A stretch of 64,000 nucleotides of DNA. It comes from Chengkuizengella sediminis. GTDB taxonomy: Bacteria; Bacillota; Bacilli; Paenibacillales; KCTC-33759. Shown here in pieces: positions 16,601 to 24,639 of this stretch. The notes under the pieces are model-generated. The model was not told where the DNA came from, did not search any database, and saw only the letters and a program-made list of their open reading frames with translations. The number at the start of each line of letters is the position of its first letter. Within the stretch, counting starts at the first letter, position 1. Location of the stretch: assembly GCF_010078385.1 (NCBI RefSeq), contig NZ_SIJC01000004.1, positions 124,001-188,000 on the forward strand, in the 5' to 3' direction. A program made the position numbers and the translations under genes.

Positions 16601-19600
16601 TTTCGCTATTTCCAATCTCATCGATCGTTGAAACCAAGCGATCTAACGCATCATAACTAAAAGTCACGGTATTGCCGAGTGGATCAGTCGTACTTAGGAT
16701 TCTCCCCTTAGCATCGTACACCTGTTCAATTTCGTTTCCATTGGTATCCGTCGTTTTGGTTAATTGATCCAAGTGATTATACATATACTGCGTAGATTGG
16801 TTTTCTGCATCGGTTTCAGATACCAGGTTACCATTTCCATCATACGTATAACGGGTGATATGACCTAAAGCATTGGTTTGGGTTAATACATTCCCCACCC
16901 CATCATAGGTAAAGAAAGTTTCCTTACCTAATGCATCTACTTCTTTGGTAATGTTGCCTATAGAATCTACAGTAAATGTACTTGTACCTTCTAGTGCATC
17001 GGTGACTTGGATCAGTTGTCCCATCGCATTGTGCGTCATGGACGTGGTATTTCCATTTTTATCTGTTTTAGTACTTAAATAGCCTAGTGTGTCATAAGTG
17101 AATGCCTCGCGGTTGCCTTCAGCATCTGTCTCACTGATCAATTGATCAATCGCATTGTATTCTTTGGTTGTGACATGACCCATTGGATCGGTAATTTGAA
17201 TGACTCTGCCTTTGGCATCATACGTTTGTACCGTTTCTTGACCAAGGGGATCTGTGATTTTCTGCAAACGATCTTCTGCATCATATGCATATAAAATCGT
17301 ATTTCCTAATCGATCTTCTACTGAAACGAGCTTTCCGTTTGCATTATACGTATAGGTTGTGGTCTCTTCCAAGGCATTGGTTTCACTTAAGAGATTGCCC
17401 TGCATATCATAGGCAAATTGAGTGGTGTTGCCTAACTGATCTGTTTGTTGAATAAGATGATCCAACGCATCATATGCATACGTGATGGTTTCTGTATCAG
17501 AGAAGCTTTCTTTGGTTAATCTACCAACTTCATCATATTCATATTTCACGATATTCCCGTTTACATCTTGTTTCTCTTGCAGCATGCCATGAATACTCGT
17601 AAATAAGGTCTCAGCGCCATTAAAATTCACGTTGCTTTTCACATAACCTAGCTCATCATACGTAAAGGATTGCTGAGATCCTTCTGGATTGGTCACTTGA
17701 ATTAAACGATTGGACTCATCATACGTAAATTCTGTTTTATGACCAGCAGCATTGATTCTCGTTAATAGATTGTTTCGATCATCATAGGTCATGACGGTCG
17801 TATTTTCTGCTGGATCAATGATTTCAATCGTATTACCCATCTCATCGTATTGAAATTGTTTCGTTTGATTTAGCGCATTTGTTTCTTTAATGAGATTTCC
17901 TACACCATCATATTCCATCGTCGTGACTTGACCTAGTTCATCTTCGATCCTTACCAATCGGTACTGATAATCATGGATAAGTTTCTTCGTTTGACCATCT
18001 CTTTTGGTCACGATGGTAGTTAAATAACCCGGTTCAATCTCTTCGTCATATTGAAAGGTAGTGACTGCATTTCCATCCACACCATCGTCTTGAGTAGTGA
18101 CACGACCTGACTCATCATACGTATTAACAAAGGTTTGTACACCTTGTTCTGTAGAGGATAACACCTTTCCTAGTTCATCATATGTATATACGATGACTTC
18201 TCCTCTAGCATTCGTAATTTGGGTAAGATGGTGATTATCATCATATTGAAGAAGAATCGTTCTCGTTAAGTTATCTGTTACTTTTGTCAGTTGATTCTCT
18301 GCATATTCAAATTCAAAAAAGGTACCAGTGTCTTCTTCGATCACTTTGATTAATTGATTTGTACTTTCATCATATTGAAACGTAATGCTTTTCCCATGTC
18401 TATTGATCAGTTCTGTTAGTTTTCCAGAAACATCAAATTGATAGATTCGTTGATCTTTTCTTTTTAACGTATAACTCCCGTCTTCATGTTGTGTCAGTTG
18501 ATCTAATCGAGTAGCTCGGTCAATGGAGTCATAGGTACCATCCGCATTTTTAATAAATCGATTCTGCTGATGATTGGACCAGTGAATCATGACAGAAGAT
18601 TCTGATTCCTGTTCTAAATAGGCATCGTAATTGTGACTCCAACCGATTCCCGCCGTTCCCTCATTTAATAAGAGAGAATGATAGGCTAGTTTAAATGCCA
18701 ATCTCTGTGGTCCATTCAACTCCATTATATTACGATTGATGACCATCGCTCCTGAAGAGGTATCTACAGGATCTGCATGGTATGACCTGGTATCTGCAAA
18801 TGCATAATAATCGATTTTTTCCATTTTTGTAACTGCCTCTGTACCTGAAATGGGGGTTGGTTTGACATCTGTATAGATGAAATCTCCAGCTGCTATATTT
18901 ATCAGGGCAGAAGTTGCATCAGCTATAGTAGTAATTGCGGTTGTAGAGACTGGCAAAGTGATTGCAACATCTTCAAGATTTGCTCCTTGTGTCCAGCTCG
19001 AATTCAAAATCATATCACCTGGTTCGATAAACACCTCGTAAATTCCATCTAAAGGTGTCAAAGGTTCAGTAAATACTTCTACTTCACCCCAAAGAAAAAG
19101 GTGATTTCCATCTGTATTTGCATAATATCCAATAGAATCTATCGTAATAGGTTCCGTCAGTGAATGATATTCACCTGAGAACCAGTCTCCTGACAGGACA
19201 TGTTCCTCATATAACTGAGAATCTAGATTTTTAAAGGATATTTTAGGATTATAACTCCATACTCTACCTACTGGATATTCAAATGCTACAACTTGATAAC
19301 CATATATCGTAATTGGCTCAATATCCATATACATATACTGTTTATATGATTGAGAATCAGTTAAAGTTGTAACTTTTGTAAGTGGTATAACCCCATCATA
19401 CATACGTGACATTGTTCTACTTCTACCATCTGCTGTATACGTTCTGATGACTGTATCAGCGTTTAAATAAGCAGAAGGACTGTTCCAGTTACCATAAACT
19501 ACTTTATCTGTGCTAGCTACATATTGTAAAGTCGTGCCTTCTAACGATATTGCATCGGTTTGAGCGTACTCCGTTAACCAATTCCACAATTCTCTATTCA

Positions 19601-20012
19601 CGGTTATAGACGTATCCGTCGATGTTTCTATCGTTACATCAAACAAATCTTTTCTTTTGTTATACATATCTTGGGCTACTGCTTCCAATACCTCTTCATT
19701 TGTAAACTCTAATCCTGATGCTACTGCTAATGTTCCAACGTTCAATAGATCTTTTGTTGATAATGCTTCGAATGAATTTCCATCAGATTTTGGAACTTCT
19801 TCTGTTACTGGTACTTCTTCAGTCACTGATGCTTCTTCAATCACTGGTGTTTCTTCGATCGTTGGTGCTTCCTCAGACAGTGCCTCTTGGATCATTAGTA
19901 CTTCATTTTCAATTGGTAAAAAATCTTCATTAGCATAAATTGGAATGATCGAACTGCTTAAAAATATTAAAATATAAATTACAAGTAAACTGTTGGAAAA
20001 AAATTTTTTCAC
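13641..20012 (-). CDS. Full-length secreted Rhs/YD-repeat polymorphic toxin
   Basis: The protein is 2123 aa. The GTG start at 20012 has GAGGAG ahead. Domains in order are: Sec signal peptide (1-27, cut after IYA); a Glu/Pro/Thr/Val-rich repeat (about 46-77); a beta-rich N-terminal region (about 90-400); a DUF6531 domain (about 405-470, YHADPVDTSSGAMV, GIGWSHNYD); dozens of YD repeats (about 480-1780) that form the Rhs shell; and the terminal core RYGVMTDENGLYYMRARYYN ending in PISYIDPFGL, which fits the PxxxxDPxGL autocleavage motif near 1850. A 120-residue pre-toxin linker (GVGEGIWATGEGLWDAASHP) leads to a 144-residue tip (about 1980-2123: DFYVAPNGTAIPSTGYRYI, GTYFSFDKF, EYGQGGATQVITN). I cannot assign the tip's activity; GQGGATQ weakly recalls ADP-ribosyltransferase or TNT-like folds. 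The immunity gene follows directly. Confidence 0.92.
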   Translation of the reverse strand: MKKFFSNSLLVIYILIFLSSSIIPIYANEDFLPIENEVLMIQEALSEEAPTIEETPVIEEASVTEEVPVTEEVPKSDGNSFEALSTKDLLNVGTLAVASGLEFTNEEVLEAVAQDMYNKRKDLFDVTIETSTDTSITVNRELWNWLTEYAQTDAISLEGTTLQYVASTDKVVYGNWNSPSAYLNADTVIRTYTADGRSRTMSRMYDGVIPLTKVTTLTDSQSYKQYMYMDIEPITIYGYQVVAFEYPVGRVWSYNPKISFKNLDSQLYEEHVLSGDWFSGEYHSLTEPITIDSIGYYANTDGNHLFLWGEVEVFTEPLTPLDGIYEVFIEPGDMILNSSWTQGANLEDVAITLPVSTTAITTIADATSALINIAAGDFIYTDVKPTPISGTEAVTKMEKIDYYAFADTRSYHADPVDTSSGAMVINRNIMELNGPQRLAFKLAYHSLLLNEGTAGIGWSHNYDAYLEQESESSVMIHWSNHQQNRFIKNADGTYDSIDRATRLDQLTQHEDGSYTLKRKDQRIYQFDVSGKLTELINRHGKSITFQYDESTNQLIKVIEEDTGTFFEFEYAENQLTKVTDNLTRTILLQYDDNHHLTQITNARGEVIVYTYDELGKVLSSTEQGVQTFVNTYDESGRVTTQDDGVDGNAVTTFQYDEEIEPGYLTTIVTKRDGQTKKLIHDYQYRLVRIEDELGQVTTMEYDGVGNLIKETNALNQTKQFQYDEMGNTIEIIDPAENTTVMTYDDRNNLLTRINAAGHKTEFTYDESNRLIQVTNPEGSQQSFTYDELGYVKSNVNFNGAETLFTSIHGMLQEKQDVNGNIVKYEYDEVGRLTKESFSDTETITYAYDALDHLIQQTDQLGNTTQFAYDMQGNLLSETNALEETTTYTYNANGKLVSVEDRLGNTILYAYDAEDRLQKITDPLGQETVQTYDAKGRVIQITDPMGHVTTKEYNAIDQLISETDAEGNREAFTYDTLGYLSTKTDKNGNTTSMTHNAMGQLIQVTDALEGTSTFTVDSIGNITKEVDALGKETFFTYDGVGNVLTQTNALGHITRYTYDGNGNLVSETDAENQSTQYMYNHLDQLTKTTDTNGNEIEQVYDAKGRILSTTDPLGNTVTFSYDALDRLVSTIDEIGNSETYTYDNMDRLISTTDPEGNTSTFAFDALGNLLSETNALNGVTQFTHDKNSNTITKTDAAGNVTTYTYNKNNALIQEEDALGQLTQYAYDKEGRLTNVTDPLGNTTITTYDAMGRQTGITDPLSHTLTTQYNAVGNLISQKDAKDNQITSIVYNDSYQPIQTTDALGNTTTQAYDKNGRLTTLTDPLENVQTYQYDAVNQLVQVVDAMGGISQQSFDSKGQLLAFTDANGVQTSFEYDAAGRLIKETFDSGGGITYHYDGRDLITEKKNAREQVTTYAYDGIGRLIKTNTSESEVSRTYDDNHNLLTVADQDGKTITRTYDTLNRIVSYVDENGNKIEYRYDEVGNLSQLIYPDGKTVTYTYDEAGNLKSVTDWAGRVTSYTYDENNKLISTVRPDGSNETRTYDVAGQLIEVKDETKDGNIIHQESFTYDPSSNVKTEGDKNYLYDELNRLTQADNFLNPLDQSSLNYQYGYDLGGNIQSIQEITDLSTEETNITYTSDNRIETYKGESVLYDADGNMIQGPLQGVMQQMEYDSQNRLIGAGDFTYTYNAENIRTSITNTSTNERVYQVVNPHAVYSQLLMEVDEEGNPLTYYVYGLGLIAQEVVSGNYSVYHYDRRGSTVALTNIDGNLTDQYAYSPYGELIYYEGTTNHPFLYNGRYGVMTDENGLYYMRARYYNPEIKRFINRDVVQGSISSSLSLNKYAYVNGNPISYIDPFGLSRDSDDVGVLSIAGNAVLGVGEGIWATGEGLWDAASHPLQTGKNIGYAVMHPIQTGKAVYHSGEQAYYAFMEADGNERSNMIGSAIGANIFPVGKIRQASKVGEISNKVKNNSNPVNVAEQASKPDFYVAPNGTAIPSTGYRYISKDAPYLDNMKSTMSIPENSHGTYFSFDKFDTANPGKLQIPHDGSIRVTFDTLQLTDIRVPNGKWGKAPYLEPITKDFVEYGQGGATQVITNQQIKLDSIDAIEQLPRNLPIPYKSNFTLIDKK

Positions 20013-20061
20013 CTAATTCTCCTCTTTTCTCAATTTTAATTCTAGTTGATTTTTGGACGTC

Positions 20062-20104
20062 AAAACCCTCGACTTACAAACTTGCCGAGGGTTTTAGCTT
20101 TTTT
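20062..20104. terminator. Terminator-like hairpin just upstream of the Rhs start
   Basis: The stem AAAACCCTCG/CGAGGGTTTT is followed on the plus strand by AGCTTTTTTATT. No plus-strand gene precedes it. On the minus strand it lies within about 60 bases of the Rhs start, thus in the leader of that gene unless the promoter is between. It may insulate the island or be a transcription attenuator. Confidence 0.6.
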
Positions 20105-20287
20105 ATTCTATATACTTAAAATACTATTGGAATATGTTGGGGTTGTCTAGAAGTCATTTAGTACTATTTGTAAACTGGAAAGGACATTTACCTTAGACCA
20201 TTTGACTCATTTAATATAAATAATTTCCTGTATATGTAAAAATTATTGAATTTATTATAATTTGACCTGTTAGTTATTATAATTTCA

Positions 20288-20337
20288 TTGCATTCAATCT
20301 TGATAACCGTTATAATACTACCAAACGGTAGGTTGTT
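20288..20337 (+). promoter_or_regulatory. Promoter and operator of the TetR gene
   Basis: A -35 TTGCAT (20288-20293) stands 17 bases before a perfect -10 TATAAT (20311-20316). The operator-like sequence ACTACCAAACGGTAGGTTGTT (20317-20337, with CTACC/GGTAG arms) starts right at the -10. A close relative lies at 21030-21050 ahead of the aldo/keto reductase, which suggests autoregulation by the encoded TetR protein. Confidence 0.75.
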
Positions 20338-20357
20338 CATAAGGAGTGATCATACTC

Positions 20358-20933
20358 ATGACAAAAAATAAAATATTGCAGAAGTCATTGGAGTTATTTG
20401 CAAATAAGGGATATTTTGAAACAAGTATGGAGGATATTGCAAAAGAGGTAGGCATAAAAAAAGCTTCTTTATATTCTCACTTTACAGGAAAGGAGGATAT
20501 ATTCTCAGCCGTATTTAACAATATATTAATAGATTATTCAACATTCATAAATAATTTAACAACCTTTAAAGAAAATGTGAATACAGAAGAAAAATTAAGA
20601 ATTATTTTTACACGTTATATAAAAAATTGTAGAAATAATGCACAAATGGATTTTTGGGATCGTTACTTTTATTACCCACCCGAATACTTAAAAGATTACA
20701 TTCATGAAAAAACGGAAGAAACCGCGGGGGATTTCACAAAAAAGGTTGCAAAAATCATTGAAGAAGGAATTAAAAAGGATGAATTCATAGATAAAAAAAC
20801 ATCTGAGGTTGCACTTTCTTATTACTACATGATGATTGGTTTTGCGATGAGCATCAAGTTTTATGATGAAAAAGATATTGAACGTGATCTATCTAGCTGC
20901 TTAAACGTATTTTTAGATGGAATCAGAAAATAA
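20358..20933 (+). CDS. TetR-family transcriptional regulator
   Basis: The product is about 191 aa. The start is the ATG at 20358, with AAGGAG 11 bases ahead; an upstream GTG would overlap the RBS. The N-terminal helix-turn-helix is typical (ILQKSLELFANKGYFETSME, then DIAKEVGIKKASLYSHFTGK). The C-terminal ligand-binding part is all-helical. The protein likely represses itself and the downstream aldo/keto reductase, because both promoters carry the same ACTACC-N4-GGTAGG-like sequence at or after the -10. The ligand is unknown; with a reductase as target, an aldehyde or other reactive electrophile is a reasonable guess. Confidence 0.93.
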   Translation: MTKNKILQKSLELFANKGYFETSMEDIAKEVGIKKASLYSHFTGKEDIFSAVFNNILIDYSTFINNLTTFKENVNTEEKLRIIFTRYIKNCRNNAQMDFWDRYFYYPPEYLKDYIHEKTEETAGDFTKKVAKIIEEGIKKDEFIDKKTSEVALSYYYMMIGFAMSIKFYDEKDIERDLSSCLNVFLDGIRK

Positions 20934-21001
20934 CCTCAATTCTACGTTTTGGAAGAGATTGAACTAAAACACACCTATTCTATTCTGGAAAAATCAATTA
21001 C

Positions 21002-21050
21002 TTTTCAGTGTGCATATCTCCCTCTATAAACTACCGACTGTTAGGTTGTT
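21002..21050 (+). promoter_or_regulatory. Promoter and TetR operator of the aldo/keto reductase gene
   Basis: The -10 TATAAA (21025-21030) has a weak -35 TTTTCA 17 bases upstream. ACTACCGACTGTTAGGTTGTT (21030-21050) matches the operator ahead of the TetR gene at most positions, and is placed identically relative to the -10. Confidence 0.7.
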
Positions 21051-21109
21051 ATCTTGAAGACAAAAGAATACACTCTTAACTAATTTTATTTCATTGGAGG
21101 ATTTGAAAA

Positions 21110-22105
21110 ATGCAAAAAAAATTTAAAAGAAGTTTGGGGAAATCAGGAATCAATGTGAGCCCATTGGGGCTTGGATGTTGGGCTATAGGCGGACCATTTT
21201 CGCTAAATGGAAAACAAGATGGCTGGGGTAACGTAAACGATAGTGTTTCTATACAAGCCATACATGAAGCCTTGGATCAAGGTATCACTTTCTTTGATAC
21301 TTCTGATGCTTATGGTACAGGGCATAGCGAAATAATTCTTGGCAAAGCACTAAAAAAACATAGAGATCAAGTCGTAATAGCATCTAAATTTGGAAATACC
21401 TATAACGAAAACACACGTGAACTTACGGGGCAAAACATATCCCCAGAATATATTCAAAGTGCCTGCAAGTTATCACTAAAACGTCTGCAAACAGATTATA
21501 TAGACCTGTATCAATTACATGTTTGGGCACTTCCTCAAAATGAAATCGATTCTGTGATTGAGACATTAAACAAACTACAGTCAGACGGTTTAATTAGAGC
21601 ATATGGTTGGAGTACTGGAGATACGGATTGTGCTCGTTATTTTGCAGAAAATTCGAATGGAGCTTCGCTCTTACATCCAATGAATGTATTTGGATACAAC
21701 AAAGATGTGATTGAGTTATGTGAAGAACATAATTTAGCCAGCATAAACAGTAATCCGTTAGCAATGGGGATTTTAAGTGGAAAATTTAATTCAGACACGA
21801 AACTCTCAACTGAGGATGTAAGAGGCAGCGGTCATGATTGGATTCCATATTTTAAAAACGGGAAACCAGAAAAATCGCTATTAGAAAAACTGGAGTCCAT
21901 AAGAGAAGTCCTAAAAAGTGATGGTAGGACTTTAGTACAAGGTGCAATAGCATGGTTATGGGCTAAAAGTGAACAAAATATACCCATTCCAGGCTTTAAA
22001 ACTCCTGAACAAGTGATTGAAAATGCAAATGCCATGTCGTTTGGTCCATTAAATCAACAACATGTCAAAGAAATAGATCATTTATTAGAAGTAGCTCTTA
22101 AGTGA
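21110..22105 (+). CDS. Aldo/keto reductase
   Basis: This 331-aa NAD(P)H-dependent oxidoreductase has a TIM-barrel fold. The N-terminus (RSLGKSGINVSPLGLGCWAI) and the catalytic tetrad context are present: Asp in FFDTSDAYG with its Tyr, Lys in VIASKFG and His in YQLHVW. NPLAMGILSGKF and IPGFKTPEQV near the C-terminus form the cofactor-binding part usual for the YajO/IolS-like group. The RBS TGGAGG lies 10 bases before the ATG. It is probably controlled by the upstream TetR protein through the operator at 21030. The substrate is likely a small aldehyde or ketone but cannot be told from sequence. A strong terminator follows. Confidence 0.93.
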   Translation: MQKKFKRSLGKSGINVSPLGLGCWAIGGPFSLNGKQDGWGNVNDSVSIQAIHEALDQGITFFDTSDAYGTGHSEIILGKALKKHRDQVVIASKFGNTYNENTRELTGQNISPEYIQSACKLSLKRLQTDYIDLYQLHVWALPQNEIDSVIETLNKLQSDGLIRAYGWSTGDTDCARYFAENSNGASLLHPMNVFGYNKDVIELCEEHNLASINSNPLAMGILSGKFNSDTKLSTEDVRGSGHDWIPYFKNGKPEKSLLEKLESIREVLKSDGRTLVQGAIAWLWAKSEQNIPIPGFKTPEQVIENANAMSFGPLNQQHVKEIDHLLEVALK

Positions 22106-22158
22106 AATGAAGATACCCCGCCAACCAATTCTAATGGCCGGTGGGGTATCATTTCATT
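22104..22158 (+). terminator. Terminator of the aldo/keto reductase gene
   Basis: A long stem, GATACCCCGCC with GGTGGGGTATC extended by AATGA/TCATT, begins at the stop codon. Confidence 0.85.
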
Positions 22159-22209
22159 GTAATTGACAATAATTTAATTTTTCTCACTTGGTTATACAAC
22201 TGTTATATC

Positions 22210-23028
22210 TTACTGAGGTAACATCATTTTTTCCCAATCTTTCCATGGGGAATTTCGTTTTGCATCATATCGTTCTTTCATTCCTGTGCCAACGATGTAT
22301 CGAAGATCAGGTTCATCACTTGTAGCAATTGAGGCAATTGTTTCTGCTACCTCTAATGGATTACCCCAATCCATGCTGTTATATGTTGTGATTCTGTTTT
22401 GTTTATACTCTAAATAAGGTGAATCATTCTCCATATCTAGATCACTCATATCATCTACCATACTTGTTTTAAATGGACCAGGTTCAATTATTACAACGTC
22501 AACTCCAAATGGTTTTAGCTCAAGTCGTAAGGACTCTGAAAATCCCTCAACTGCATGTTTAGAGGCCGCATAGGCAGAGAGAGAAGGAAATGCCATTAAG
22601 CCAGAAAGGCTACTTAAATTAATGATTTTTCCACTTTCTTGTTTTCTCATCAGTGGAATGACTAACTTTGTTACAGCAATTAAACCAAATACATTCGTTT
22701 CAAATTGCTTTCGATAATCATCCATTGTAATTTCTTCGGCAAAACCTGCAACTAAATTTCCTGCGTTATTAACAAGAACATCAATACTTTCATACTGATC
22801 TAATTTCTCTTTAAATATTTGAATTGATTCCTCATTTGTAACGTCTAACTGTTCTATCTTAACCATATGTTCAATATTTTGACTTTCCAAATCTTTTTGT
22901 AATTGATTCTCCTTCTCTAAACTGCGAACAGTTGCAACAACCTGATAACCTTTTTTTACGAGTTCAATAACTGATAAGTAACCAATTCCACCTGATGCTC
23001 CAGTTACAATTGCTACTTTATATGACAT
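22210..23028 (-). CDS. Short-chain dehydrogenase/reductase (SDR)
   Basis: The 272-aa classical SDR has the Rossmann cofactor motif TGASGGIG (9-16), NNAG (around 90), catalytic Ser in INLSSLSG and the YAASK Tyr/Lys pair, followed by IEPGPFKTSM. It reduces or oxidises a carbonyl or alcohol with NAD(P). The length and the SLRLELKPFGVDVVIIEPG segment match the group annotated as oxidoreductase/retinol-dehydrogenase-like SDRs of Bacillota. It stands alone, convergent with the aldo/keto reductase, and no operator like the TetR site is visible ahead of it. The substrate is unknown. Confidence 0.92.
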   Translation of the reverse strand: MSYKVAIVTGASGGIGYLSVIELVKKGYQVVATVRSLEKENQLQKDLESQNIEHMVKIEQLDVTNEESIQIFKEKLDQYESIDVLVNNAGNLVAGFAEEITMDDYRKQFETNVFGLIAVTKLVIPLMRKQESGKIINLSSLSGLMAFPSLSAYAASKHAVEGFSESLRLELKPFGVDVVIIEPGPFKTSMVDDMSDLDMENDSPYLEYKQNRITTYNSMDWGNPLEVAETIASIATSDEPDLRYIVGTGMKERYDAKRNSPWKDWEKMMLPQ

Positions 23029-23211
23029 CTCTTCATCACTCCAATTATTTATTTTATATTATATACTTTTTTTATTTATTTAGTCTATAATGTTTACGGT
23101 TATAACTATAACACTTAAACTATTTGGTGTAAACAAAAAATATGATTTTTGTCTAAAGTATCCATAATCATTTAATAACTAGACTCTTTTTCAGAAATAT
23201 GTCCCCTTTCA

Positions 23212-23252
23212 TAAAAAAAGGCGTGCTCCTCTTATTAGAGAAACGCACCAGA
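23212..23252 (-). terminator. Terminator of the 23345 GNAT gene
   Basis: On the minus strand GGTGCGTTTCTCTAATAAGA pairs with the following GGAGCACGCC and leads into TTTTTTT. It lies about 90 bases past the stop. The rest of 23029-23344 shows only AT-rich promoter-like sequence for the SDR gene. Confidence 0.75.
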
Positions 23253-23344
23253 TTTTTATATTACAAAATTAAAAATCGTTTATTTACAATTTGATCTTTG
23301 TACAATAACAATTATCTTAATAACCATTTTGATCAACAAGCTTA

Positions 23345-23869
23345 TTAACCTTTTAAAATATAAACTACCTCTTGATGAGAATTATTAATACTTTCATCTT
23401 TAATAAAATTATTTCTTTTCAATAACTTAATGGATTTTGAATTATTCATATGAGTAAAAGCTACAATCGAATTTAGTTTCATATTTTTAAATCCATATTC
23501 AATAACAGCTGTTAATGCTTCTTGCATAATTCCCATTCCTTGATAGTTAGGGAATAACTCAAATCCAATATCTGCTCTAGAAGATTCTTTAGAAATATTC
23601 CATAAGCATATCCCACCAACTAATTTGTTATCACCTTTTTGTGTAATTGCCCAAAAAACCCATTCATTGTTGGAAATCCCTTTCTTAATCTTACTAATAA
23701 AGTTTAAAGCTTCGTCAATAGATTTTAATTTTTCTCTTTCTTGAAACTCCAAAACCTTTTCATCAGAACGAAGTGCGAAAATTTCATTTTTGTCTCTAAT
23801 ATCAAGTTGTCTAAGTTTCAGACGTTCTGTACTCAAATCTGGAAAAGGAGTGAAATTAATATTTTCCAT
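23345..23869 (-). CDS. GNAT acetyltransferase, RimJ/RimL type
   Basis: The 174-aa N-acetyltransferase of the GNAT fold has an N-terminus LSTERLKLRQLDIRDKNEIF that is the RimJ/RimL pattern. The acetyl-CoA loop is seen as ELFPNYQGMGIMQEAL (Q/R-x-x-G-x-G/A), and the late beta-strand/helix as VAFTHMNNSKSIKLLKRNNF. Enzymes of this group acetylate ribosomal-protein N-termini or small amines; the substrate here is unknown. It is a single-gene unit with its own terminator. Confidence 0.9.
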   Translation of the reverse strand: MENINFTPFPDLSTERLKLRQLDIRDKNEIFALRSDEKVLEFQEREKLKSIDEALNFISKIKKGISNNEWVFWAITQKGDNKLVGGICLWNISKESSRADIGFELFPNYQGMGIMQEALTAVIEYGFKNMKLNSIVAFTHMNNSKSIKLLKRNNFIKDESINNSHQEVVYILKG

Positions 23870-24054
23870 TGTATACCCCCCAATATTTCTTAATTCGTTT
23901 ATTGTATATACTTGATTTTGTAATATTCAACAGCGAGTTTCCACCTATAATAATGTGGCGGATTATTTATAACCAAGGCATATGTCCAATCATTTGTGTA
24001 ATTCTATTCATAGTATATCTTACCAGATAAATAATATAAGAAGGAGTTGATCCT

Positions 24055-24555
24055 ATGGGGTTTTCAGATGAATCCATCTGCGATTGTTGTATCTATCCGA
24101 TGCAGAGTATGTTAGAACAGGTGGTGGGACAGACAATGAGCATCGTTGCTTTTCCACAATATCTATTTGGAGGTATTACTTTAATTAAAGTCAACAATTT
24201 TATTGCTTTTTTTGATGTATCTGGTACTATTGTGGAATTTCCCATTCATAAAATAGTTGCTCTCCAGATTGCAAAACCATTTGATTTCAACTTAAAACCA
24301 ATTAGAAAGAGTGAGGGAGAATGTTCGTACTCTAAAGAAATAATAAACTCAGCAAAATCTAAGATAGGGGGGGAGACATTTATTATAGCTCTTACTTCAT
24401 TTATGGGGATAGTTAGAAATGTTGGGGAAGGAATGATTATTCTGTCTGAAGCAGGCGGTCGCACAAATGCTATATCAAGTTGTGGTGTAACCGAGCTCAG
24501 TTCTCTGACTGAAACTACTGAATATAAGTTTTTATTAAACGCAATTTCCCGATAA
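24055..24555 (+). CDS. CxCC-motif protein of unknown function
   Basis: This 166-aa protein starts MGFSDESICDCCIYPMQSML. The RBS AAGGAG lies 8 bases ahead of the ATG. The leading segment C-D-C-C-x-x-P-M-Q-x-x-L-x-Q-x-x-G resembles the N-termini of a family of small Bacillales proteins that I associate with spore surfaces, but I cannot name it with certainty. A beta-rich region follows (ITLIKVNNFIAFFDVSGTIV, EFPIHKIVALQI), which may be a small barrel that assembles into multimers. The rest is low in distinctive motifs. It is a single gene, convergent with the membrane protein and sharing a bidirectional terminator. Confidence 0.6.
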   Translation: MGFSDESICDCCIYPMQSMLEQVVGQTMSIVAFPQYLFGGITLIKVNNFIAFFDVSGTIVEFPIHKIVALQIAKPFDFNLKPIRKSEGECSYSKEIINSAKSKIGGETFIIALTSFMGIVRNVGEGMIILSEAGGRTNAISSCGVTELSSLTETTEYKFLLNAISR

Positions 24556-24567
24556 TCCAAATCTTTG

Positions 24568-24618
24568 AGAAAAAAAGAACATTCATCTCTTTAATAAGAA
24601 ACGAATGTCCTTTTTTGT
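24568..24618. terminator. Bidirectional terminator between convergent genes
   Basis: The stem AACATTC/GAATGT is flanked by A-runs on the left (AAAAAAAG) and T-runs on the right (CCTTTTTTG). It suits termination of both the plus-strand 24055 gene and the minus-strand 24640 gene. Confidence 0.75.
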
Positions 24619-24639
24619 ATCATTTTATTAAATATTTTA

